Of a DNA stretch of 36,135 bases, positions 23,630-33,164 are shown in pieces (position 1 is the first letter of the stretch; every line of letters starts with the position of its first letter). A program made the translations under genes and the position numbers. The notes beneath the pieces were generated by a model. The model worked only from the letters and a program-made list of their open reading frames with translations. It did not search any database and had not been told where the DNA came from. Source of the DNA: Neelides folsomi (taxonomy: Eukaryota; Arthropoda; Collembola; Neelipleona; Neelidae); assembly GCA_034687125.1 (NCBI GenBank), contig JAQGBZ010000520.1:1-36135 (forward strand), written 5' to 3'.

Positions 23630-25415
23630 ATGCCATCGACTGATTATTGGTCAAATACTGTGGCAGAGCAGTTAACTTTTAACATCAACTCTCTTAAGGT
23701 AAATATGATACTTCTACAAATTTAGAAATAGAACTTCTATAATTTTGTAATCTATAATGATTTAATATTGATATTTGAAAAAAAATAATTGTTGGCTTAA
23801 TCTCAATTTTTTTCCACAGCACGAAACTTGCATTTATTGTAATGGCTATTACGGTCCATCACATGGAGAACCCGTTTGTTCAACATGTCACGAGTTTATT
23901 CATCCGGAAGAAATTCATTCTGTGGGTCAACAGCCAATTCCTCGTCCATTGAATACTCTTCATCTAGAAGTATTATCCCTATTTAAAATTCGACGATTAT
24001 CCAAAACTATAAACTAAAAGTAAAGAAGATACTAAAATAATATTCATTTTGTAATTTAAATTGCAGGACGATGGAGATTCGGGAAATGATGAGCCTTCTG
24101 AAGAGGCCGGTGGAGCTTCGGCTCCTCCGCCACCACCAGCTGAACCTCCAGGACCAGAAGTCGAACGACAACAACAATGGGATGAAAAACAAAATGAAAA
24201 GTTGGCCAATCGAGTGGCACTTTTAAGCACAGCTTGGGATCCACAAGAAGCTGCGGCGGCCTTAGCTGACAAATCGAACACTGAAGATTTTTCTCTTAGA
24301 ATTCCTCCTGAAAGTAATTTACAATAAATTTGTATTTAAAGACAATAGCAATTCTGCCAATACTAATTGGTGATAACTAGTTTGGATAAAATAAATTGTT
24401 AAGTTAGAATGTATTATTTTTAATGTTGGTCAATCAAATGTTTATTATATTTTTTTAGTTTGGACATTAATTTTATCAAAATTGGACAATGTTTCTCTCC
24501 TCATGGCATCTCAAGTCTCATCGAGATGGAAAGATTTGGTGGATGAGACGGATTTACTTGGCAATCGATGGGAAAATTTGATTTCTTATCGTTGGCCGCT
24601 TTTTCAACCAACTTATCCAGTCAAAGATTGGCAACGACTTTGCACAAACTTCCTCAAGTCTCTCTCATGCCAACGTTGTTTTATCAACATAGATCAAAAT
24701 GTCATTCCAATCTTCAGTCCGCCGCATTTGCTTAGATCTGACAGACTCAAAAAGGAAATCAAATGTAATAAAATTCAAAAAAAATTTATATTTATTAATC
24801 TTTATCAATTCCCTCAATTAATGTCCAATCTTTGTTTAAAAAAAAATTTTAAAAAAATTCAAATTATTTTATTTTATTTCAGTATTGCGACACGATCATC
24901 CTGAAGGAGTCCAAGCGGTTCCACTTGACCAATTAAATTATAATTGGCTTGCGAGAATCACCGGCCCACCGGACAGTCCTTATGCTGGAGGAGTTTTCTA
25001 TTTGAATCTTAAAGTTCCATATGAGTAATTTTTAAATGATTTAATTTAATTAAAATTTAATAATTTACAATTAGTTTAGATATTTCTATATCCCTACACG
25101 ACTTATTTACTGAAAATTGAATATTTCAGATATCCACTTAGGCCTCCGATCGTTCGCTTCCTCACTCGCGTGTTCCATCCGAACATTTCCCGTCATGGTG
25201 ACATCGGGATTGATTGCATTGGACACAATTGGACGTTGGCCCTCACCATCCCTCAGATTCTCCTTTCTGTTCAGAGTCTCCTCACGGATCCCCATTTGGA
25301 CACATGTATGGAACCTGCTGTAGCTCGACTTTACGTGGACGATAGAAAAGAGTTTGAACACATTGCAAGGTGTTGGACTTGGACTTACGCCATGCACGAC
25401 ATCCTCACACATTAA
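23630..25415 (+). CDS. Zinc-ribbon / F-box / E2-like (UBC) fusion protein
   Basis: Six exons: 23630..23698, 23820..23969, 24067..24313, 24459..24764, 24883..25024 and 25130..25415, giving 399 residues with all junctions in frame. The N-terminus carries C-x2-C-x12-C-x2-C (CIYC...CSTC, about 27-45), a likely zinc ribbon. A Pro/Glu-rich linker follows (about 74-110). An F-box starts at IPPEIWTLILSKLDN (152-166) and contains ASQVSSRWKDL. A ubiquitin-conjugating fold fills about 258-399: NWLARITGPPDSPYAGGVF, YPLRPP, the HPN motif at 321-323, ALTIPQILLSVQSLL and a final WTWTYAMHDIL. The usual E2 catalytic cysteine lies eight residues after the HPN asparagine; here that is Gly331, and Cys334 is three residues later. 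F-boxes bind SKP1 in SCF ligases, so this may be an F-box protein with an inactive or re-wired E2 module. Intact and probably expressed; the biochemical role is unknown. Confidence 0.88.
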
Positions 25416-26467
25416 ACAAGTTTTTCAGTATTTTAGAATTAGTTTTAGAATTACTTCAATTCAACTTAAATATCAATTTATTAAATTATTTTCGTGTTTA
25501 TGATTAATTTTTGGATATAATGGTAAGGAAAGTGTAATGTATAAAAAATTTCTTTGTTTTACTTGAAAATTGGATTTAAAACGAATAAACATGTTATTGA
25601 TATTAACTAATTGTAAACACACATTGCATTTCTTTATCATTTTACATAAAATATATCCGGGAAAGTAAAACTGAGCTAAAATGTGAGCTGTTTATTAAAA
25701 ATTAATTTTCTAAAGGATCGAATTTTGAAAATCTGATCAAATAATAATGACGTTCATTCATTGTTAATTTATTCTTTATTATTATGAATGGTTTTCCGAA
25801 TAATATAAGTAATTTCGCAGAAATATTTCATTGGAAGAATTATTTTATAAAAAGATGAAACCACTATCACCACCTTTATTAAAAGTGAATGAAAAGAATT
25901 TTGAGGAACAAACGTGAAATAACAACGATGAAATTTGTATTTAAGTAAACAACGTTTATTGAATTAATCATAGCATGTAATGCTCCTATATACTTCACTT
26001 GTATTGTACTAGTGATCCTTCCCAACAATACAAATTAATTAACCCTATTATATTATTTTAATTCAAATTAATTCCATTGTTATCCTTTTATTAAAATATT
26101 TAATATGAGAATAAATAAATAAATGAAATATAATCACATATACCCATGTTGATTTAATCTTCATCCTAATTGTGGCCTATACAACATTTACATTTCTACG
26201 AAACTACGATTCTTTTTTTCAATAGCTAAAACATTTTCCAAGTAATTTTACAGATTAATTCCCAAGTATATAAAGGCCCGCCAATTCTATTTAACATAAA
26301 ATAAGAAAAGAAATATTTCTCGTTACACAGTAAATAATTAAAAATTAAATATTGATTAATAAGTTTTACTAGATAGCAACTGATGGTTATACCTAAACAC
26401 TAAAATATATGTATATCCATATTCTATACATAATATATATTTCTTATTTATTTGATTCAGATTTACT
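25416..26467. other. Intergenic region with thaumatin-like gene promoter
   Basis: AT-rich. It contains a plus-strand AATAAA near 25584 that may end the F-box/E2 transcript, and the TATA box and leader of the thaumatin-like gene near its right end. No other coding frame is supported. Confidence 0.45.
26267..26276 (+). promoter_or_regulatory. TATA box of the thaumatin-like gene
   Basis: TATATAAAGG followed by a short GC-containing segment, about 200 bp before the ATG. A 5' UTR intron from a GTAAAT donor at 26330 to a TTGATTCAG acceptor at 26460 would leave a leader of about 40 bp and bring the ATG 7 bp into the second exon. Confidence 0.55.
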
Positions 26468-27058
26468 ATGTTTCGCATTTTGAAAATCGCATTTTTGGCA
26501 AGTTTAATATTCATTGATGGAATTGAGTGTGGAAAAGGAATCGTTGTAAACAATTGCCCGCATACAATCAAAGTTGAATATCGGCGTAATGAAAATGGAA
26601 TTTTAAAAACTTTCCAACTTGGAAGGGGACAAAATCGAGAATTGACTTTCCCAAATGATCGAGTTGGTTGGAGAGTTTGGGCTCATTTGAGTGAAGATAC
26701 GAGCACTTCCTCCACTTTGGCTGAATTCAGTTTTGACCCTGATGAAAAGCTTTGGTACAATATCAGTCAAGTTGATGGATATACATTTTCAGTCAAAATG
26801 GAAGGAATGAAGAATTCTGGAGGAAATTGTGCAGCAGTTAGATGTGTTTTTAATATCAACAACTGTCCAAGCAGAAATCGAATTCTTAGAGGAAAGAAAA
26901 TTATTGCTTGCAAAAACCTTGATCGAGATTCTTCGAATACGGATTATGTTAGAGCGATTAAAAAAGAATGTCCAAATGCTTATGCTTGGTCTAAAGATGA
27001 CAAAGCAATGAGAGATTGTATGCCTGGACATCAAGGATTAAGAATGACATTTTGTTAA
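26468..27058 (+). CDS. Secreted thaumatin-like protein
   Basis: One uninterrupted frame of 196 residues. A signal peptide (about 1-21, ILKIAFLASLIFIDGIEC) precedes GIVVNNCPHTIKVEYRR, the usual thaumatin N-terminus in which a Cys-Pro follows the first strand. Further matches are AEFSFDP, VDGYTFSVKM (family VDGFN-type motif), and the C-terminal ECPNAYAWSKDD ... RDC ... MTFC, which fits the thaumatin ending CP.AY..A.DD ... C ... FC. Eight cysteines are expected in the mature chain, fewer than the 16 of plant proteins or the 10 of small types. Plant members act against fungi or as PR-5 proteins. Animal members are known from nematodes and some arthropods, where roles are little known. A poly(A) signal AATAAA is at 27115-27120. 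Confidence 0.82.
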   Translation: MFRILKIAFLASLIFIDGIECGKGIVVNNCPHTIKVEYRRNENGILKTFQLGRGQNRELTFPNDRVGWRVWAHLSEDTSTSSTLAEFSFDPDEKLWYNISQVDGYTFSVKMEGMKNSGGNCAAVRCVFNINNCPSRNRILRGKKIIACKNLDRDSSNTDYVRAIKKECPNAYAWSKDDKAMRDCMPGHQGLRMTFC

Positions 27059-27610
27059 AATTGATTTCTTGTTATTTTTAAAAAGAATTTATTAAAATTT
27101 AAACGATTCTTAAAAATAAAATATTAAAAAATTTGTTTCATTTACATGTACATACATAGAATACCTAAGTATGTTCTGACATGACTATTTATCGCATGAA
27201 AATTATCGATGCAAAAATAAATTATTTTACATTTAATAATCCATGTAGATCAAACAAACTTTATTCCATTAAGTCTAACTAAATGTAAGTGAGTCTACAT
27301 TAGATAAATAGAGTACATAAATATGACATTTATTTATTACTTTAATATGGACACGTGTTTATTAACATTATAAAATGCAAACACGAGAGTTGATCATTTT
27401 AAATTTTATATTTTAAAGCAAACATTATATCAAATAAACTAAAAAAAATATTCCCCTTTTCAAAAGTGAATAAATTTAAAGAACAAAAGACAAAAAAACA
27501 TTCATAAAAACTTAATTTAATGTTCTACTGCCATTTTACTTAATTGTTAATTAGAAAATTTCTAAAGCTTAGAGCATTAAAAATATAATTAATGACTTTA
27601 TAAATATGCA
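27059..27610. other. Intergenic AT-rich stretch before the GT31 cluster
   Basis: Contains the 3' UTR of the thaumatin-like gene. I found no recognisable remains of GT31 exons 1 or 2 that should precede the fragment at 27611. Confidence 0.4.
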
Positions 27611-27886
27611 GAATTTATCAAAAATTTTCCCGACGTGTTGAAAATGATTAATCTGACAGAACAAATTGAACCCATAATTAAAGAAAATTCCATTGGCCAT
27701 TTTGGTTGTTGGATTTACACAGGACAAACACCAGAAAGAGATTCCAATAGTCATGTTTATGTTTCTTTTGAACAATATAAGCGAGAGTATTTTCCAGACA
27801 TTTGCCTTGGCCAAGCTTCCATCACAACCAGAGAAGCGCTAATTTCAGAATATATTTACATAAATATGTTAAATATTAATACTTAA
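27611..27886 (+). pseudogene. GT31 galactosyltransferase-like gene fragment
   Basis: This matches the first half of exon 3 of the two complete GT31 genes downstream. Shared blocks are FPDVLKMINLTEQIEP, ENSIGHFGCWIYTGQ, REYFPDICLG and TREALISEY. The metal-binding IDDDVF at the exon start is replaced by EFIKNF. The frame stops soon after SEY, before the conserved AED-FFTG segment. No upstream exons with the membrane anchor were seen. It therefore lacks both the DxD motif and the second half of the catalytic domain and cannot be an active transferase. A truncated tandem copy is the simplest reading. Confidence 0.75.
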
Positions 27887-28264
27887 AAATTCTTATGATG
27901 GGTATTACGGATTAAAAAATTATTGATTCAATAAATATTTTATGAACTATTTTAATTGTTCAAATCAGTATTTAACTATGTTTATTAAGTCTGATGAAGA
28001 GATGATTATGAATTATGACCTTCACTCATTATTAAATTGATGGGAATATGGTTAATGAGGTTATTACATTTCATTTTGAAATCCAAACATGTGTCATTGA
28101 CGGATATTTGTTTAACAAAAAATGGATTTTACATTTTACGCGTAATCATTGTTTAGCAATGAAGCTGAAACACCCAAGTTTTATAATAATTTATAAAGCA
28201 TCCAATAATTTTATTTTGTGTTTTTGTTACATTTATGATAAATAAGTTGGCATTTCTATAAAAT
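27887..28264. other. Spacer between GT31 fragment and first complete GT31 gene
   Basis: A 65-codon plus-strand frame (28048-28245) lies here but shows no family motif and no splice link to the next gene. The last about 40 bp before 28265 resemble the sequence just before the second GT31 gene, suggesting a duplicated promoter-proximal segment. Confidence 0.35.
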
Positions 28265-29563
28265 ATGCAGGAGTTGTCTAAAAAATGGGTAATCTCAATG
28301 AATTAAAATAAATATTATAACATTTTAAAATTGAACTCTTTCAATTAGCAAAATTTTTTTGTTATTTTAGATAATATTAATATCTTGTTTATGGATCTCA
28401 ACAACATTGTTCTTTACATTATTATTTTTAAACAATGTAAGTAGCGATAAATTAAATATCAGTTACAATATGAGAAAAAACAAAAGTGAAACTTTTGATG
28501 TCGAAATACTTTTAAATGTTGATAATAAATATTGTAATGAGAAATTAATAAACCAAACACTGATTGTTTCAACAATGTTTATTAAAAGAGAAGACTTTGA
28601 GATTCGCCAAGCAATAAGAAACACCTGGGGGAAATTTTTAATATACAAAAATTTCATTTTCTTCAATTTATTTCTAATTGGAATTGAAGAATCCAGCAAT
28701 CTTGGAATTGAGAAAATCTTAGAAAAAGAAAATTATTGGCATAATGATTTAATCATAGGAGATTTTATTGACTCATATAAGAATTTGTCTTACAAAAGAC
28801 TGTTGAGTTCAAAATGGATAATTGATCATTGTCCTAATGCTAAATACATATTAAAGGTACTATAGTATTAAATTATAACAAGCTTTGTATTACAATAATC
28901 TAAATCTAATGAAATTTATAATGAATACATATTGGCATTTAAAAAAAATTGTAGATTGATGACGATGTTTTTCCTGATGTGTATAAAATGACTAAATTCA
29001 TTGAACATGTGGAACCAAAAATTAAAAATAATTTTATTGGTCATTTTGGTTGTTGGCTTTTCACAGGTCGAAAACCAAATCGTGATCCCCATAGCCATTA
29101 CTATGTTTCTGTTCAAGACTTTCCCCGAGAATATTTTCCGGATTTTTGCGTTGGCCCATCTTCCATTGCAACAAGAGAAGCGGTAATGGCAGAATATTCA
29201 GTCAGAAATTCAATTCCGTTCTTTTGGGCAGAAGATATTTTCTTTACCGGTTTACTCAGAGGATATTACGAACTTGTTCATAACACCGCAATTAATTTGC
29301 ATTACACCCCTGTACATTTATTTGGACAAAGCGATTATTCAATTAGCTGGTGCGAATCAAATAATACTGAAAATTTAACCAATGAGACATTTACTGGAAT
29401 GTTTATTGAATTAAAAAGAGGACCAGATTTAATTTCTGATATTTATTGTCTTTATACTAAACTATTGGAAATAGAAATTACAAGGACCACAACTACACAA
29501 ACGACCACTGATATCAACACAATATCATCTATCATATTAAATAGCCCTACTACACCTACTTAA
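28265..29563 (+). CDS. GT31 beta-1,3-galactosyltransferase-like protein, copy A
   Basis: Three exons: 28265..28288, 28371..28856 and 28955..29563, giving 372 residues with phase-0 introns. The start is the in-frame ATG of MQELSKKW; copy B starts at an equivalent place with a different sequence. A membrane helix follows (ISCLWISTTLFFTLLFL), giving a type II Golgi layout with a short stem. The GT31 domain shows REDFEIRQAIRNTWG, IGDFIDSYKNLSYK, SSKWIIDHCPNAKYILK, the metal-binding IDDDVF at 171-176 and AEDIFFTGLL. The C-terminus ends in a Thr-rich tail with several TTT blocks, unusual after the catalytic domain. The family transfers galactose or N-acetylhexosamine in beta-1,3 linkage; donor and acceptor here are unknown. 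NxS/T sites are frequent. Confidence 0.88.
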
Positions 29564-30136
29564 TATACATTATGCTTAAATTATTTGATGCATATGAATA
29601 TAAAACACTAAATACATATATTATAGTACATAATATATTGATCATACTGTACAATAATTATAAGCAAAACTTTACTTGTTAAAATACACAATACTCTAAT
29701 AATTGTACAATAAAAATGCTTTTTTTAATACTGACAACTGACATATCAGCAATTTTAAATTTATTTTACACTTTGATCCAACAAGATTAAATTTATGTTT
29801 CATATAAGTCTAAAGATTCTCGCTAAAAACGACAATCATTTATGTATTATTAACTTGAGGTGACATTTGTTAGCTTATTATTTATTATTGGTAAATATAA
29901 AATCCTATTAATCTACATACCTTTAATACCCGAATATATATTTGTATTATACAAAAGTTGTTAGTAATCCAAACACAGCACACTGTTTAACAAAGAAACT
30001 GAAACCACCATTAGCGTTTATAAAAAAATTTAAATACAAGTTATAGAACAAACCTGGACTTATTAATCACCTTGAATACAGTCATTTCTCCATACAATTT
30101 ATAATAAGTTGACTGTTTTTATCTTAAAATACGCCA
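29564..30136. other. Spacer between the two complete GT31 genes
   Basis: AT-rich; it must hold the 3' UTR of copy A and the promoter of copy B. No coding frame is supported. Confidence 0.4.
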
Positions 30137-31436
30137 ATGATGTCAAAAATAAAAAAGGTGATTATAACATTAATTTAAATGATTTTATATGTAAATACCA
30201 TATTTATGATGATTTTTCAATTAACCCAATAATTTACTATTTCAGATATTTATATCTTGTTTATGGATTGCGACAACTTTACTATTAAATTTATTATTTA
30301 TAAATAATTTTACAAATCCTATAAATAAAAGCAAAATTACTCGTCTAGTAGGGAAAAGTTATAGTGGAAATTTTGAAGTGGAAATGCTTTTTAATGTTAA
30401 TAATCCTTACTGTAGTAAGCAATTAATTAATCAGACATTAATAGTTGGCACGCAGTTTGTTCAAAGAAAAGACTTTGAGATGCGCCAAGCAATAAGAAGC
30501 ACATGGGGAAAGCTTTTAATATACGATAGCTTCATTTTCTTCAATGTATTTTTACTTGGAATCGAAGAACCCAGCAATTTTACAATTGATGAAAAAATAC
30601 AGATCGAAAATCAATTTCACCAAGATGTAATCATTGGGGATTTTATGGACACATATAAGAATTTGTCTTACAAAAGACTGTTGAGTTCAAAATGGATAAT
30701 TGATCATTGCCCTAATGCAAAATACATACTAAAAGTAATTTTTTTATAAAATGATAATTATTGAGATTCAAAACAAATATATATAGATTTTAAATATACC
30801 TAATTAAGAATAATTTAAATCATATATTTTAAGATCGATGACGATGTTTTTCCTGATGTATTGAAAATGATTAAATTCATCGCCAATATGGAATCCTTTG
30901 TTAAAGAATATTCCATTGGCCATATAGGCTGTTGGATTTATTCGAAACAAAGTCCAATTCGAGATCGCCAAAGTCATCTTTATGTATCTTTTGAAGAATA
31001 TCCACGCGAATATTTTCCTGATTTTTGCCTTGGCCCATCTTCAATTGCATTAAGAGAAACCGTAATTGCAGAATATTCAGTCAGAAATTCAATTCCATTA
31101 TTTTGGGCTGAAGATGTTTTCTTTACTGGTTTATTACGAGAATATTACCAACTGCTTCATAACACTGTAATCAATTTACATTACAACCCTGTGCATTACT
31201 CTAACAAAACCAATTGGCTCAATTGGTGTCAATCAAATACTACGGAAAATTTAACAAACGACACAATTACAGGAATGTTTATTTTGTTGCAAAGAGACCA
31301 AAATTCGATTTCTGATATTTATTGTCTCCATAATAAACTTTTAAAAATAAGAGTTGATTTAAATTCAAGTACAACATCAACACAAACACCCAACACCATT
31401 TTACCTATAGTTAACACAACCGTTACAGCGAAATAA
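30137..31436 (+). CDS. GT31 beta-1,3-galactosyltransferase-like protein, copy B
   Basis: Three exons: 30137..30157, 30246..30734 and 30834..31436, giving 370 residues and the same phase-0 structure as copy A. It starts MMSKIKK, then a membrane helix (FISCLWIATTLLLNLLFI). The domain motifs are RKDFEMRQAIRSTWG, IGDFMDTYKNLSYK, IDDDVF at 171-176 and AEDVFFTGLL. The tail is Ser/Thr-rich (SSTTSTQTPNT) and ends TAK. It is a tandem paralogue of copy A, with a 58-bp block of exon 2 identical between them. Its stop lies only 44 bp from the stop of the convergent DM4/DM12 gene, so the two 3' UTRs probably overlap. Function is as for copy A, with substrate unknown. Confidence 0.88.
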
Positions 31437-31480
31437 ATTAATTTTTTTTATATTTACTCCAAATTGTTATTAAAAGTTAT

Positions 31481-32486
31481 TCATAAAATATTAACATTTT
31501 TAATTTTTTGATAATAATCCCAAATGGCATCTCTTGATAAAGAACAAAGTGAATATCTCTCTTGACATTCTGTTCCATTAGGAGTCGACGCTTCCCAACC
31601 AGTCACGACAGCTTCTTCAAAAACTCCAAGAATTGGTCGTTCGGAAATTGTTGATGAATTGGATTTCAATTCTTCTTCTTCCTTCACTTTCCGTTTCAAT
31701 CCAAATCTAATCATTTGTAATAAGTAATTAACCATAATGAACTGAACATAAGTTTCATTTATATTAAAAGGTCATTAAATTGTTTTCTTTATTCAAAACT
31801 TACTGTCGTAGGAATCCTAAGGTCATTTTAGTTTCTCGAGGGATTTCATAACCATGTTGTAAATTCACTTCCAATTGACACAGGGCTTTTAAAATACAAT
31901 CTTCTTCGTCTAGCCTCCTAATAGCCTTTCAAATAAATTGACCGAATAAATTCAAACTGGGAGATTTATTTTATTTTATACATAGAATATTAGTTCATTT
32001 GCCTACTTTCATCATTGTATCAGCTAACATTTCAATATCTTTCTTCTTTGAGTCATCCAAACCTTTCGCGTCCCGTTTCTTCCTATAAATATTAAAATCT
32101 GTTTCTCCTAGACTGTTAAGTTTAAGTGGAAGAATGGTCAACATACGAAGAATCATGGCCTTAAAAATAAATAAAACAATTTTTAAAATATTATTTCATA
32201 TTTACAATTATTATCTTTAGAAAGCTCACATTTTAAAAAATATTTAAAAAATTATATAAAGATTTCTTACTTTAAGGTAAAGAAGTCCAATAAACAGGGC
32301 TTCAAATCGAGTAAGTTTAAATCTCCAAGCATTTGTTGGTTCGACGGAGATGTTTGTAAGGAATCCTGTAGAAGGTTGGACATTGATGAGCGAGATGGAA
32401 AAGTAAGTGACAAATGCTGAGACGCATGCAGGTTGGAGCGGTAAGGTCGGATAAGGAATAACACTTTGAAAACTTTCCAATGACAT
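31481..32486 (-). CDS. DM4/DM12 family protein
   Basis: Four exons on the minus strand: 32486..32271, 32159..32007, 31925..31804 and 31706..31481, giving 238 residues with junctions in frame. The last intron uses the GATTAG acceptor at 31708-31707; the nearer TTCAG acceptor would give an early stop. The second half matches the arthropod DM4/DM12 cysteine pattern: EEDCILKALCQLE, then TGWEASTPNGTECQERYSLCSLSRDAIWDYY. The first half is hydrophobic in places (ACVSAFVTYFSISLI, FEALFIGLLYL) but is not a clear signal peptide. The family has no known biochemical role. Family assignment rests on the four-cysteine pattern and the Y..C.LS segment. Confidence 0.75.
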
Positions 32487-33164
32487 TTTTAATATTAAAG
32501 TAAAAATCTGTTCAAAGGCGTCTCGTTAAAGTTTCAAATATGAATCTTATAAAATAGAGTCAATTCATTGCAAACTGAGAAAGCCGAACTATGAAGTATG
32601 TAGCTCAACGGTTCTTATGTACTTTGCATTCATATAACTAACATAAAGACATAATTAAGCGTAAGTTTACAGCATATTTTTAATGCTATATTATGTGAGC
32701 ACTTTGAGATTTAAATACATAACCTAAACAATCCAGTAATAAAGAAATAATATCAAGTTCATTTACATTTAAACACCATTTGAATATTAGTCAGTCGATG
32801 CTAGTTAAATACAACGTTTAAATTTAAATACAACGTTAAATACTGTTACTCAACACACAACTGCATAAGAAATATTTTAATAAATCAAACCTACTGGCGA
32901 AGCAGAACAAAATAACAGTAAATTTTTGTAGTTTAAGAATGCTTATTGTTATTTATTTAAGCTATAATTTTAGTTAAAGTTTAATATGAGTTGCGTTTAA
33001 TTTGGCTAAATAATTTCTATAGATAATTAAGTTTAAAATTATAACGAAAAATATAAATAAAAGTTATAATGAAAATTTTGTATCTTCTCAACTTTCGACT
33101 CGTGTGTGTGTAAAAAGATTTAAATTGGAGTCAAAACAAGATTGGTTTACTGTGAATCATAATA
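32487..33164. other. Divergent promoter region
   Basis: 678 bp shared by the divergent DM4/DM12 and CCDC112-like genes. A plus-strand TTATAAAATA near 32548 is TATA-like but sits far from the plus-strand start. Otherwise AT-rich, with no coding frame. Confidence 0.35.

Noticed and set aside
25860..25920. Weak similarity between sequences near 25860, 27450 and 30000 (ACCAC...GAACAAA)
   Set aside because: By eye it could be a dispersed repeat, but matches are short and gapped; a self-alignment would be needed.
28048..28245. 65-codon plus-strand frame between GT31 copies
   Set aside because: No family motif, no signal peptide, no splice link to the next gene; expected by chance in such AT-rich DNA.
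31707..31746. Alternative acceptor TTCAG for the last exon of the DM4/DM12 gene
   Set aside because: Using it after the phase-2 donor gives a stop within about eleven codons; the GATTAG acceptor keeps the frame and the cysteine pattern.
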